64,000 nt of DNA from assembly GCF_042681825.1 (NCBI RefSeq), contig NZ_JBHUGH010000009.1, positions 62,001 to 126,000 on the forward strand. Reading direction: 5' to 3'. The notes under the pieces were generated by a model, which was given only the letters and a program-made list of their open reading frames with translations, was not told where the DNA came from and did not search any database. Shown piece after piece: positions 30,706-39,028 of this stretch. This stretch comes from Halodurantibacterium flavum. Its GTDB lineage: Bacteria > Pseudomonadota > Alphaproteobacteria > Rhodobacterales > Rhodobacteraceae. A program made the translations under genes and the position numbers. The first letter of the stretch is position 1, and every line of letters begins with the position of its first letter.

Positions 30706-31709
30706 CAATGATACCCTTCATCGGGGTTCATCTTGCCCCGGAAGACCCAATAGGCATAGGCCGTGTAGGCAAGGATCATCGGCACGAGGAAAACCGCACC
30801 GACGAGCAGGAACATCAGGCTCGAGTCCGGGGCGGCTGCTTCGTGGATCGTGACCGAGGTGGGAACGATATAGGGGAAAAAGCTGATGCCGATGCCGATG
30901 AAGCCCAGCACGAAGAGGCCGAGCGCCGAAAGGAACGGCAGCACGTCGCGGCGTTTCAGAAGCCCGCGCAGCAGCAGATAGAAACAGCCTGCGACGCCGA
31001 CGGGGACAAGTCCGCTGTAGAGGATGTTCGGAAAGCCGAACCAGCGTTCCAGATAAAGCCGGTCGAGGAACGGCGTCCAGAGACTGACGAGCCCCATCAT
31101 CACGATGGTGGCGACCGTCATCCGCAGCGCAATCCGCCGCGCCTTGATGGCAAGCCGCCCCGAGGTCTTCATGACCAGCCATGTCGCCCCCAGAAGCGCG
31201 TAGCCCACCACCAGCGCGACCCCCGTCAGCAGCGAAAACGGCGTGAGCCAGTCCCACCAGCCGCCCGCGTAGGCGCGGTTCTCGACCTCGATGCCCTGCA
31301 CCAGCGCGCCCAGCGTGATGCCTTGTGCAAAGGCCGCAAGCGTCGAGCCGCCGATGAAGGAATAGTTCCACAGATGCTCGGCCCGTTTGGTGCGCCAGCG
31401 ATATTCGAACGCGACCCCCCGGAATATGAGCGCGAGCAGCATCACGATGATCGGCGCGTAAAGCGCGGGCAGGATCGTCGCATAGGCGAGCGGAAAGACC
31501 GCAAGGAGCCCGCCCCCGCCCAGCACCAGCCAGGTTTCGTTGCCGTCCCAGACCGGCGCGATGGAGTTCATCATCACGTCGCGGTCATGCTTTTCGGGAA
31601 AGAGCGGAAAGAGGATGCCGACGCCCAGGTCGAACCCGTCGAGGATGACATAGGCGAGAACCGCAAAGGCGATGATCCCGGCCCAGATGAGCGGCAGGTC
31701 GAGTTCCAT
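30705..31709 (-). CDS. cydB: Cytochrome bd-type quinol oxidase subunit II
   Basis: 334-aa multi-helix subunit II. The N-terminus reads LPLIWAGIIAFAVLAYVILD and GFDLGVGILFPLFPEKHDRD, then SIAPVWDGNETWLVLGGGGL and FPLAYATILPALYAPIIVML, all signature CydB segments. VTIHEAAAPDSSLMFLLVGA and ILAYTAYAYWVFRGK close the protein. It overlaps cydA by one base (TGATG) and is followed by the DUF2474 gene, forming one operon. Confidence 0.95.
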   Translation of the reverse strand: MELDLPLIWAGIIAFAVLAYVILDGFDLGVGILFPLFPEKHDRDVMMNSIAPVWDGNETWLVLGGGGLLAVFPLAYATILPALYAPIIVMLLALIFRGVAFEYRWRTKRAEHLWNYSFIGGSTLAAFAQGITLGALVQGIEVENRAYAGGWWDWLTPFSLLTGVALVVGYALLGATWLVMKTSGRLAIKARRIALRMTVATIVMMGLVSLWTPFLDRLYLERWFGFPNILYSGLVPVGVAGCFYLLLRGLLKRRDVLPFLSALGLFVLGFIGIGISFFPYIVPTSVTIHEAAAPDSSLMFLLVGAVFLVPMILAYTAYAYWVFRGKMNPDEGYH

Positions 31710-33109
31710 CAGAAAGCCTCCTTCTGGGCCGGTCCGGGGGTGATGCCGGCGGTGCGGATCGGATTGTCCTCGATGTCATCCTCGATATCGTCATCGGGAA
31801 GGCGCCCCATCAGCCGCAGGATGTAAAACGTCCCCGCGCCGAAGATCGTGAAATAGATCACGATGAAGGCAAGGAGCGAGGCCCCCACGGCCGGGGCCGC
31901 GATGGGCGACACGCTGTCAGCCGTCAGAAGATGGCCGTAGACGGTGTAGGGCTGGCGCCCCACCTCGGTCGTGACCCAGCCCGCCAGCACCGCGACAAAG
32001 CCCATCGGCCCCATCCAGAGCGCAAGCCGTTGCAGCCCGCGATTGGTGTAGAACGTCCCGCGCCGCCGGGCCCAGAGGCTCCATAGCCCCAGGGCCACCA
32101 TGGTCATGCCGATCGTGACCATGATGCGGAAGGACCAGAAGACGATGGCCACCGGCGGGTGAAGTTCCTCGGGGATCGTGTCGAGCCCGTCGAGCGGCGC
32201 GTTCAGATCATGCAGCAGGATCAGGCTCGACAGCTTGGGGATCTGGATCGCGTAATCGACGGTCTGCGTCTCGCTGTTGGGCAGGCCAAAGAGGATCAGC
32301 GGCGCACCGTCGGGATGGCTTTCGTAATGCCCCTCCATCGCCATGACCTTGACCGGCTGGTGTTCCAGCGTGTTGAGCCCGTGCAGGTCGCCCGCAAGCA
32401 CCTGCAGCGGCGCGACGATCGTCAGCATCCACATCGCCATGGAGAACATGATGCCCGCACGTTCCTGCGCCCGCCCGCGCAGCAGGTGCCAGGCGGCCAC
32501 TGCGCCGACCACGAGCGCCGTGGTCAGATAGGCGGCCAGCACCATATGCAGCAGCCGGTAGGGGAAGGAGGGGTTGAAGACGATGGCCCACCAGTTCTCC
32601 GGGACGAACTGGCCGACCTCGTTGATGGAAAACCCGGCGGGTGTCTGCATCCAGGAATTCACGCTGAGAATCCAGAAGGCCGAGCCCAGCGTGCCGATCG
32701 CCACCATGATCGTCGCGAAGAAATGGAGCCCCTTGCCGACCCGGTTCAGGCCAAAGAGCATGATGCCGAGGAACCCGGCCTCAAGGAAAAAGGCCGAAAG
32801 CACCTCGTACCCCATCAGGGGGCCGATCACCGGCCCGGCCCTGTCCGAAAAGACCGACCAGTTGGTGCCGAACTGGTAGGACATCACGATGCCCGAGACG
32901 ACCCCCATCCCGAAGCAGAGGGCGAAGATCGTTTTCCAGAAGTTGAAGATATCGAGATAGACCTGCCGCCTGGTCCAGAGCCACAGCCCTTCGAGCACGG
33001 CAAGATAGCTGGCAAGCCCGATGGTGAAGGCCGGAAAGATGATGTGGAAGGACACGGTAAAGGCGAACTGAATCCTCGCCAGTAACAGCGCATCAAAACT
33101 TTCAAACAT
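31709..33109 (-). CDS. cydA: Cytochrome bd-type quinol oxidase subunit I, short Q-loop (CIO-like)
   Basis: 466-aa subunit I carrying the haems and the quinol site. The N-terminus ARIQFAFTVSFHIIFPAFTI provides the high-spin haem region His. LLHMVLAAYLTTALVVGAVA carries another haem ligand and WVTTEVGRQPYTVYGHLLTA the conserved C-terminal segment. The Q-loop begins GDLHGLNTLEHQPVKVMAME and is short, as in cyanide-insensitive CioA oxidases, compared with about 520 aa for the Escherichia coli protein. Such oxidases have high oxygen affinity and support respiration under microaerobic or nitrosative conditions. First gene of cydAB-DUF2474; no FNR-type box was evident by eye. Confidence 0.94.
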   Translation of the reverse strand: MFESFDALLLARIQFAFTVSFHIIFPAFTIGLASYLAVLEGLWLWTRRQVYLDIFNFWKTIFALCFGMGVVSGIVMSYQFGTNWSVFSDRAGPVIGPLMGYEVLSAFFLEAGFLGIMLFGLNRVGKGLHFFATIMVAIGTLGSAFWILSVNSWMQTPAGFSINEVGQFVPENWWAIVFNPSFPYRLLHMVLAAYLTTALVVGAVAAWHLLRGRAQERAGIMFSMAMWMLTIVAPLQVLAGDLHGLNTLEHQPVKVMAMEGHYESHPDGAPLILFGLPNSETQTVDYAIQIPKLSSLILLHDLNAPLDGLDTIPEELHPPVAIVFWSFRIMVTIGMTMVALGLWSLWARRRGTFYTNRGLQRLALWMGPMGFVAVLAGWVTTEVGRQPYTVYGHLLTADSVSPIAAPAVGASLLAFIVIYFTIFGAGTFYILRLMGRLPDDDIEDDIEDNPIRTAGITPGPAQKEAF

Positions 33110-33272
33110 CGGCCCATCCCCGCATCTGGTCCCCGGCCCGGGGGCCGGGACGTGTTCCCGCAGATGTGATTATGGGGCAGGGAACCCTGAAATCCAGTTT
33201 CTTGCTGTCGCAGGACGCGATGCCGCAGGTTGTGGCCGGAGGGGCCGGCGCCCGCGCCCCGCCCGCGTCGGG

Positions 33273-33458
33273 TCAGCGCCCCTGCTGATGACCCTTGTTC
33301 GTCGTGTTCTGCTTGATGTTGCCCTGACGGCCCTGTTCTTCCGTGTTGCGGTCACGCTCATCGATCGCGGGCGTCAGGTCGCCGGGGGCCGTCTTGCTGT
33401 CGCCCGGGCCCTTGTCGCTTTGGTTCTTCGGGGGGACGGGGGGCATCTTGCTGGACAT
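33273..33458 (-). CDS. Small hydrophilic stress-type protein, 61 aa
   Basis: A highly polar, presumably disordered protein: MSSKMPPVPPKNQSDKGPGD at the start and EEQGRQGNIKQNTTNKGHQQ near the end. The QGNIKQNTTN tail is a pattern I recall from small alphaproteobacterial proteins, often near general stress genes. The start ATG 33456-33458 follows GGAAGGAG. A GGAAC-N16-GGTT site lies 30 bp upstream, inside the end of the Gfo/Idh gene, giving it its own predicted EcfG promoter. Confidence 0.7.
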   Translation of the reverse strand: MSSKMPPVPPKNQSDKGPGDSKTAPGDLTPAIDERDRNTEEQGRQGNIKQNTTNKGHQQGR

Positions 33459-33481
33459 GGGTCTGCTCCTTCCAAAAAGGC

Positions 33482-34531
33482 TCAGTCAACCGTCCCCGGC
33501 CGGGCTTGTTCCCGGACATCGACACCCCCGGCGTAGATCCGGTCAAGCACCTCGGCCAGCGTCACGAGCCGTTCGCAATCCGGGTCGAACCCCGCACCAT
33601 CGGCAAGCCGGGCCGCCCAGTCCGTCGCAGCGCGCCCGCCCCAGTCATCCGGCGGCGAGGCGAGCGCCTGCGCCGCTGTGCCGTCAAAACGCTCGGCGGT
33701 AAAGTCGTAGAACGACCCGCCCAGGTTGCGCATCGCCGCCCCGCCCCCGGTTCCGTAGAACGCGGCGCCGATCACCGCGTCGCGGCCCGCAGGCAGCTTC
33801 CATGAACAGGCCAGCCGGACGACCGTGCCCTTTTCCAGCGTCAGCGTCACAGCCGCGAAATCCTCGACCGCCGCCGCATCGTCGCCGGTCCGATGGGGCA
33901 GGGGGCGGCCCCCCGCGAACAGTTGCGCCGTCACACCCGTCACGCGCTGCCCGTCCAGACACCAGAGCGCGAGGTCCACAAGATGCACGCCCAGGTCGAT
34001 GACGCATCCACCGCCCGAAAGCCGCGCGTCATAGAACCACGGCTTGTCGGGCCCGTAGGCGTTGTGAAACGTCAGGTCGACCGCAAAGATCTCGCCCAGG
34101 TCGCCCTGTTGCAGCAGGGGCCGGATCGCCTGCATCGCCGCCGTATGCCGATAGGAGAGATCGACCGCCAGCAGCCGGTCCGCCGCCCGTGCCGCCGCGA
34201 CCACCGCGCGCGTCTCGGGGGCGTTCCGCCCCAGCGGCTTCTGGCAAAAGACCGCGAGCCCTGCCTCCAGCGCTGCAATCGACTGGCTCGCGTGCAGCGC
34301 GCTTGGCGAGGCGATGACCACCCCGTCCAGATCATCCGCGCGCGCAAGTATGTCGTCCATCGTGGTGCCGGTCATGGCGGCCGGGACAAGGGCAGATGCG
34401 CTCGCCACCGCGTCGGTCGAGGGATCGCAGAGCATCGCGATCCCGGCGCGGCCCGCATGGTGGATGGCCTCCAGCCGGTGCCGGCCGATCCAGCCGAGGC
34501 CGAGAAAGGCGAGCCTGGGCCGCCCGCTCAT
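33482..34531 (-). CDS. Gfo/Idh/MocA-family oxidoreductase
   Basis: A 349-aa NAD(P)-dependent oxidoreductase, probably acting on a sugar or sugar derivative. The Rossmann motif is LAFLGLGWIGRHRLEAI. AVFCQKPLGR replaces the usual EKP-type motif, keeping the Lys. The C-terminal half has the substrate-domain signature GGGCVIDLGVHLVDLALWCL, with the conserved Asp and His. The start is ATG 34529-34531, overlapping the stop of the alcohol dehydrogenase gene (ATGA); the extra five codons upstream are not needed. Its coupling to a Zn-type dehydrogenase and proximity to the glycan cluster suggest a role in precursor supply (inference). Confidence 0.85.
   Translation of the reverse strand: MSGRPRLAFLGLGWIGRHRLEAIHHAGRAGIAMLCDPSTDAVASASALVPAAMTGTTMDDILARADDLDGVVIASPSALHASQSIAALEAGLAVFCQKPLGRNAPETRAVVAAARAADRLLAVDLSYRHTAAMQAIRPLLQQGDLGEIFAVDLTFHNAYGPDKPWFYDARLSGGGCVIDLGVHLVDLALWCLDGQRVTGVTAQLFAGGRPLPHRTGDDAAAVEDFAAVTLTLEKGTVVRLACSWKLPAGRDAVIGAAFYGTGGGAAMRNLGGSFYDFTAERFDGTAAQALASPPDDWGGRAATDWAARLADGAGFDPDCERLVTLAEVLDRIYAGGVDVREQARPGTVD
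33488..33512 (-). promoter_or_regulatory. Candidate EcfG-type promoter for the 61-aa protein
   Basis: On the minus strand GGAAC (33512-33508), a 16-nt spacer, GGTT (33491-33488), within the last codons of the upstream oxidoreductase gene. Confidence 0.6.
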
Positions 34532-35535
34532 TCGAACCTGATCCATGCCTTGATGAAGGCGCCCGGCTTGTCCCGCGTATCGTCCAGCGCCTGATCGAGG
34601 CGCGACAGCGGGTAGGACCGCGAATAAAGCGGATCGGGGTTCAGCCGCCCCTCGGCCACCGCCGCGACCGCTTCGCGCATCCCCTGCACATAGATCGCCG
34701 GGTCCCGTTCATGGGCGTTGATCACGTCCATCCCGCGCCAGTTCCAGAGCTGCATGTTCACCTGCCGCGGCCCGTCCTGGTGATACCCCGCCACCACCAG
34801 CCGCCCGCGTTCGCGTACCAGTTCGGCGGCGAGATCCAGCGGCCACTGCTTGCCCACGCATTCGATCACGCAGTCGCAAAAGGTGCCGCCGGTCAGGGCG
34901 CGGGTTTCCTCGATGATCTCCCAGTGATCGGCCATCGGGATCGTGACATCCGCGCCCATCTCCTCGGCCAGACGGCGGGTGCTGTCGCGGCGGGAAATGG
35001 CGATCACCCGCGCGCCCGCGGCTTTCGCAAGCTGCACCAGAAGCGCGCCCAGGAACCCTATGCCGATGATCGCGACCGTTTCGCCGGCGCGGATATTCGC
35101 GCGGTGAAAGATGTTCATCGCACAGCCCAGCGGTTCGCCCGGAAAGGGTCGCCCGTCGAGCGCGGGCGGCAGCGGCACCACCGCCGAGGCCGGGGCCACG
35201 TCATAGCGCGCATAGGCGTTCTGAGAGAGGACCACGACCCGCTGCCCCGTGGCCAGCCCTTCGACACCCGCGCCCAGACTGTCGACTATCCCCCAGCCTT
35301 CATGCCCCAGCGCGCCGGGTCTGGTGGGAAACTCCATCCACTCCGGGCCCGCCCATGGGCCGAGGTTGGAGGCGCAGACGCCGCAGCCTTCCAGCCGCAC
35401 GCGAACCTCGCCCGGTCCGGGAACGGGAAGCGGCGCCTCGATCACGAGGGTTTCGCCGGGGCCGGTCAGGATCGCGGCCGGCATCGTCAGGATGTCATGG
35501 GTGGTATCGCGCACTGTCTCGCCTCGGTGGTTCAT
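34528..35535 (-). CDS. Zinc-type alcohol/polyol dehydrogenase (MDR superfamily)
   Basis: 335-aa medium-chain dehydrogenase. Near the N-terminus, RLEGCGVCASNLGPWAGPEW contains the catalytic-Zn Cys, and GALGHEGWGIVDSLGAGVEG the His-Glu pair. The nucleotide-binding part has VAIIGIGFLGALLVQLAKAA. The structural-zinc Cys cluster is absent, as in bacterial polyol or sugar dehydrogenases. The start is taken at ATG 35533-35535; ATG at codon 18 is an alternative and a longer start at 35589 cannot be excluded. It is coupled to the Gfo/Idh gene. A GGAAC-N16-GGTT site lies upstream, divergent from the one for the glycan cluster. Confidence 0.83.
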   Translation of the reverse strand: MNHRGETVRDTTHDILTMPAAILTGPGETLVIEAPLPVPGPGEVRVRLEGCGVCASNLGPWAGPEWMEFPTRPGALGHEGWGIVDSLGAGVEGLATGQRVVVLSQNAYARYDVAPASAVVPLPPALDGRPFPGEPLGCAMNIFHRANIRAGETVAIIGIGFLGALLVQLAKAAGARVIAISRRDSTRRLAEEMGADVTIPMADHWEIIEETRALTGGTFCDCVIECVGKQWPLDLAAELVRERGRLVVAGYHQDGPRQVNMQLWNWRGMDVINAHERDPAIYVQGMREAVAAVAEGRLNPDPLYSRSYPLSRLDQALDDTRDKPGAFIKAWIRFE

Positions 35536-35696
35536 GCTTCGTTTCTTGTCGCTCGGCTTATTTTGCCCGGGCAGGGCGGGCCGGGGCATTGGTCTTCACG
35601 GATCGATCTTGCCCCTCTGCGTCTGGTCTGCGCCCTGCCCGGACGCGCGGCCCCGGTTACCCGGCTGGCCTTCGGCGCGCCGCTTGCTGCCTCACC

Positions 35697-35721
35697 AACC
35701 GCGGGCCTCCGCCAAGGTTCC
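35697..35721 (-). promoter_or_regulatory. Candidate EcfG-type promoter for the dehydrogenase pair
   Basis: On the minus strand GGAAC (35721-35717), a 16-nt spacer, GGTT (35700-35697). The leader to the chosen start is about 155 nt, or about 100 nt to an upstream alternative start. Confidence 0.5.
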
Positions 35722-35813
35722 GGAAGAAGTGGAAGAAGAGCCTTTGCCCCGTCCTTTCCCCGCCGGTCCGGGCGGGCTTCCGCGCATCCTCCGCCCATCT
35801 GTCGGGGAAAGCT

Positions 35814-35838
35814 GGAACATTCCCACCCGGTCGCGGTT
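35814..35838 (+). promoter_or_regulatory. Candidate EcfG-type promoter for the glycan operon
   Basis: GGAAC (35814-35818), a 16-nt spacer, GGTT (35835-35838), 41 bp before ATG 35880. Spacing and sequence match the other sites in the window. Confidence 0.6.
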
Positions 35839-35879
35839 CGGGGTTCATCTGCTTCAAGTCAACCTGACAGGGAACACCC

Positions 35880-37001
35880 ATGCCAAGAACTCTCGTCACT
35901 GGCGGCTGCGGCTTCATCGGCCGGTATGTGGCTGAAGACCTGCTGGCCCATGGCCACGATGTCCGCCTTCTCGATTCATTTGTGGAACAGGTTCATGAGG
36001 GGGCCGATGCCGTCGTGCCCGAAGGCGCGCAGGTGATCCGCGGCGATCTGCGCGACAGCGACCTCGTGCGGCGCGCGCTGAAGGACGTGGACAACGTCAT
36101 CCACCTTGCGGCCGAGGTCGGCGTGGGCCAGTCGATGTATGAAATCGCCCGGTATGTCGGGGGCAACGATCTCGGCACAGCGGTGCTTCTGGAGGCGATG
36201 GCGGGGCTGCCGATCACCCGGATCGTGGTTGCGTCATCCATGAGCGTTTATGGCGAAGGCTATTACCAGACGCCGGAGGGAACGCGTCTGGGCGACGTGC
36301 GCAGGCGCGCGGCCGACGTCAAGGCGGGGCAGTGGGAACCGGTCGGCCCGGATGGCGCACCCCTGTCTGCCGTCGCGACCGATGAAACGAAGCCGGTCGA
36401 TCTCGCCTCGATCTATGCGCTGACCAAGTATTTCCAGGAACGCGCCGTCCTGATCTGGGGCGAGGCCTATGGCGTCGACGCGGTCGCGCTGCGCCTTTTC
36501 AACGTGTTCGGGGCGGGGCAGGCGCTGTCAAACCCCTATACCGGGGTGCTGGCGAATTTCGCCTCGCGTCTCGCGAACGGGCAGTCGCCGATGATTTTCG
36601 AGGATGGCGAACAGCGCCGCGATTTCGTGCATGTGCGCGATGTGGCGCGGGCCTTCCGTCTTGCGCTGGAACGGCCCGAGGCGGCGGGCGCGGTCATCAA
36701 TATCGGCTCGGGCAACGCCTATTCCATTGCCGAGGTGGCGCGGCTGCTGGCGACCGAGATGGCGCGGGCCGGACTCGCGCCCGAAGTGCTGAACCCCGAA
36801 ATCCTGCACAAGGCGCGGTCGGGCGATATCCGCAACTGCTTTGCCGATATCGGCAAGGCGGAACGGCTGCTGGGCTTTGCCCCGCTTTTCCGGCTGGAAA
36901 ACGCGCTGGACGACTTCGTGACCTGGGTTGCGGGGGCATCCTCGGTCGATCGGGGCGCCGAGATGAAACGCCAGCTCGAAGAACGGGGGCTCGTATCATG
37001 A
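35880..37001 (+). CDS. NAD-dependent NDP-sugar epimerase, dTDP-L-rhamnose 4-epimerase-like
   Basis: A 373-aa extended SDR. LVTGGCGFIGRYVAEDLLAH is the NAD motif. VIHLAAEVGVGQSMYEIARY is characteristic of enzymes annotated as dTDP-L-rhamnose 4-epimerase. The active site shows SSMSVYGEGYYQTPEG and SIYALTKYFQE (Tyr-x3-Lys). GVDAVALRLFNVFGAGQALS and FVHVRDVARAFRLALE follow. It opens the plus-strand glycan operon, with a purine-rich AGGGAA before the ATG and an EcfG-type promoter 41 bp upstream; its stop overlaps the next start (ATGA). Exact sugar uncertain. Confidence 0.85.
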   Translation: MPRTLVTGGCGFIGRYVAEDLLAHGHDVRLLDSFVEQVHEGADAVVPEGAQVIRGDLRDSDLVRRALKDVDNVIHLAAEVGVGQSMYEIARYVGGNDLGTAVLLEAMAGLPITRIVVASSMSVYGEGYYQTPEGTRLGDVRRRAADVKAGQWEPVGPDGAPLSAVATDETKPVDLASIYALTKYFQERAVLIWGEAYGVDAVALRLFNVFGAGQALSNPYTGVLANFASRLANGQSPMIFEDGEQRRDFVHVRDVARAFRLALERPEAAGAVINIGSGNAYSIAEVARLLATEMARAGLAPEVLNPEILHKARSGDIRNCFADIGKAERLLGFAPLFRLENALDDFVTWVAGASSVDRGAEMKRQLEERGLVS

Positions 37002-39028
37002 GCGACCGGTCCCGGTCACAGCCTGCCACAAAATACGGGTTCGTCGAATGGTTCCGCCCCGGGGAATATGAACGGACCGAGGAAATCCTGCCCGATCTTG
37101 TCGCCTCGGGCGCGACCTATCTGCGCACGCATCTCTCCTGGGCCGAATACCTTGCGCCGGGTGGCGAGGAGTGGTTCGACTGGCTGATCCCCCGGCTGGG
37201 CGGGGCTTTCGATCTGCTGCCTTGTGTGCATTACACGCCGCCTTCGATGTCGCGAAACGGTAAATGCAACGGCGCGCCGCATGACCTGAAAGCCTATGCG
37301 GATTTCATCGACCACATGCTGACGCGCTACGGGCGTCATTTCGAACATGTGGAGCTTTGGAACGAGCCCAACAACCTGCTCGACTATGACTGGCGGGCCG
37401 ATCCGAACTTCGACCTCTTTTCCGAGATGATCGGTGGCGCCGCACATTGGATCGGGCATCGCGGCTGGAAACCCGTGCTGGGCGGGCCCTGTCCCTTCGA
37501 TCCGCTCTGGCTGAACATGATGGGCGAACGCGGCATTCTGGCCCAATGCGCCGCCGTGGGCTTTCACGGTTTCCCCGGCACCTGGGACAGCGAAGAGGCG
37601 ACCTGGGGTGGCTGGGATCTTCATCTCGGCGAGATGCGCGCGATCCTCGACAGGCACAATCCCGCGTCGCAGCTCTGGATCACCGAGACCGGCTATTCCA
37701 CCTGGCGCCGCGACGAGATGGAGCAGGCCCGCCGTTTCATCTCGGCGCTGCAGGTCCCGGCCGACCGGATGTACTGGTACGGGTGGCGCGATCTTGCGCC
37801 CGACGTGGCGGTGCAGGAAGGGCTGTGGTTCGATCCGCGCCACTACCATCTTGGCGCGGTCGAGGCCAACAACCGGCCCAAGCTGCTGGCGCGGCTTCTG
37901 ATGCAGGGCGGCTTGTCGCGGCTGCGCGACGCGACGCGGCTGGCCGTGCCCCAGCTTTCGGCCGCGGTGCGCCCCGTGGTCATCACGGGCGGCAGCGGGT
38001 TCATCGGCTCGAACCTTGCCGAAAGCTTTCTGTCGGACGGGCAAGAGGTCATCGTGCTCGACAACCTCAGCCGTCCGGGGGTCGACGAAAACCTCCACTG
38101 GCTCCGGGAGCGGCATGGGGCGCGGGTTCACGTGGCGCTTGCCGACCTGCGGGATGAACCGACCCTTTCCGCCGTCACGCGGGATGCGGCGGCGGTGTTT
38201 CACCTCGCCGGGCAAACGGCGGTCACGACAAGCTTCGATCAGCCGGTCGATGATTTCGAGATCAACGCCCGGGGCACGCTGAACGTGCTGGAGGCGGTGC
38301 GCGCGACGGGTCGCGCCATTCCGGTCCTCTTTGCCAGCACCAACAAGGTTTATGGCGCGCTGGAAGATCTGGAGATGGCCGGATCGAACGACCGCTACAT
38401 CCCCGTCGATCCGGAAACCCGCGATCACGGCGTGTCAGAGGCCCGGCCGCTCGATTTCTGCACACCCTATGGCTGTTCCAAGGGCGTGGCGGATCAGTAT
38501 GTGCTCGATTACGCCCGCAGCCGGAATCTGCCCGCCGCCGTCCTGCGCATGAGCTGCGTCTATGGCCCGCGCCAGTTCGGGACCGAGGATCAGGGCTGGG
38601 TGGCACATTTCCTGATCCGGGCGCTGCGCGGCGAGGCGATCTCGATCTATGGCGACGGGCGGCAGGTGCGTGACGTCCTGCATGTGGACGACGCCGTGCG
38701 CGCCTACCGCATGCTTCACGACCGGGCCGAGGGGCTGGGGCACCGCGTCTTCAACCTTGGCGGCGGCGCGGCCAATGCCGTGAGCCTGCTGGCCGTCCTG
38801 CGCGAAATCGAGCGGCTGACCGGTCGCCCGCTGGAGGTCCGGCACGGCGACTGGCGCCCGGGCGATCAGCTTTACTTCGTGGCCGATACGCGGCGTCTGC
38901 AGGCCGAAACCGGATGGCGGGCCGAGACCGGCTGGCGCGAGGGGCTGCGCCAGTTGTCGCGGTGGTTGCTGGATCACCGGGTCGCCCCCTCCGCCCCCCT
39001 TTTTGAAAAGAGGCGTGTCAACGCATGA
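36998..39028 (+). CDS. Fusion: glycoside hydrolase-like (GH39/GH5-like) domain + NDP-sugar epimerase
   Basis: A 676-aa two-domain protein. Residues about 10-310 look like a (beta/alpha)8 clan-A glycosidase: THLSWAEYLAPGGEEWFDWL, then HVELWNEPNNLLDYDW with the acid/base E123, and SQLWITETGYSTW with the nucleophile E230. No signal peptide is seen, so it would act in the cytoplasm. Residues about 325-670 are an extended SDR: VVITGGSGFIGSNLAESFLS, TNKVYGALEDLE, and CTPYGCSKGVADQY with Y491/K495. The reading frame is continuous with no internal start signal, so the fusion looks genuine. It overlaps its neighbours by ATGA on both sides. It may trim and remodel a xylose-type glycan while making its NDP-sugar (inference). 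Confidence 0.8.
   Translation: MSDRSRSQPATKYGFVEWFRPGEYERTEEILPDLVASGATYLRTHLSWAEYLAPGGEEWFDWLIPRLGGAFDLLPCVHYTPPSMSRNGKCNGAPHDLKAYADFIDHMLTRYGRHFEHVELWNEPNNLLDYDWRADPNFDLFSEMIGGAAHWIGHRGWKPVLGGPCPFDPLWLNMMGERGILAQCAAVGFHGFPGTWDSEEATWGGWDLHLGEMRAILDRHNPASQLWITETGYSTWRRDEMEQARRFISALQVPADRMYWYGWRDLAPDVAVQEGLWFDPRHYHLGAVEANNRPKLLARLLMQGGLSRLRDATRLAVPQLSAAVRPVVITGGSGFIGSNLAESFLSDGQEVIVLDNLSRPGVDENLHWLRERHGARVHVALADLRDEPTLSAVTRDAAAVFHLAGQTAVTTSFDQPVDDFEINARGTLNVLEAVRATGRAIPVLFASTNKVYGALEDLEMAGSNDRYIPVDPETRDHGVSEARPLDFCTPYGCSKGVADQYVLDYARSRNLPAAVLRMSCVYGPRQFGTEDQGWVAHFLIRALRGEAISIYGDGRQVRDVLHVDDAVRAYRMLHDRAEGLGHRVFNLGGGAANAVSLLAVLREIERLTGRPLEVRHGDWRPGDQLYFVADTRRLQAETGWRAETGWREGLRQLSRWLLDHRVAPSAPLFEKRRVNA

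Larger units (their letters stand above)
35536..35879. other. Divergent regulatory region with two EcfG-type promoters
   Basis: 344 bp between the dehydrogenase pair and the glycan operon. It contains a minus-strand site at 35697-35721 and a plus-strand site at 35814-35838. No gene seen. Confidence 0.6.
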
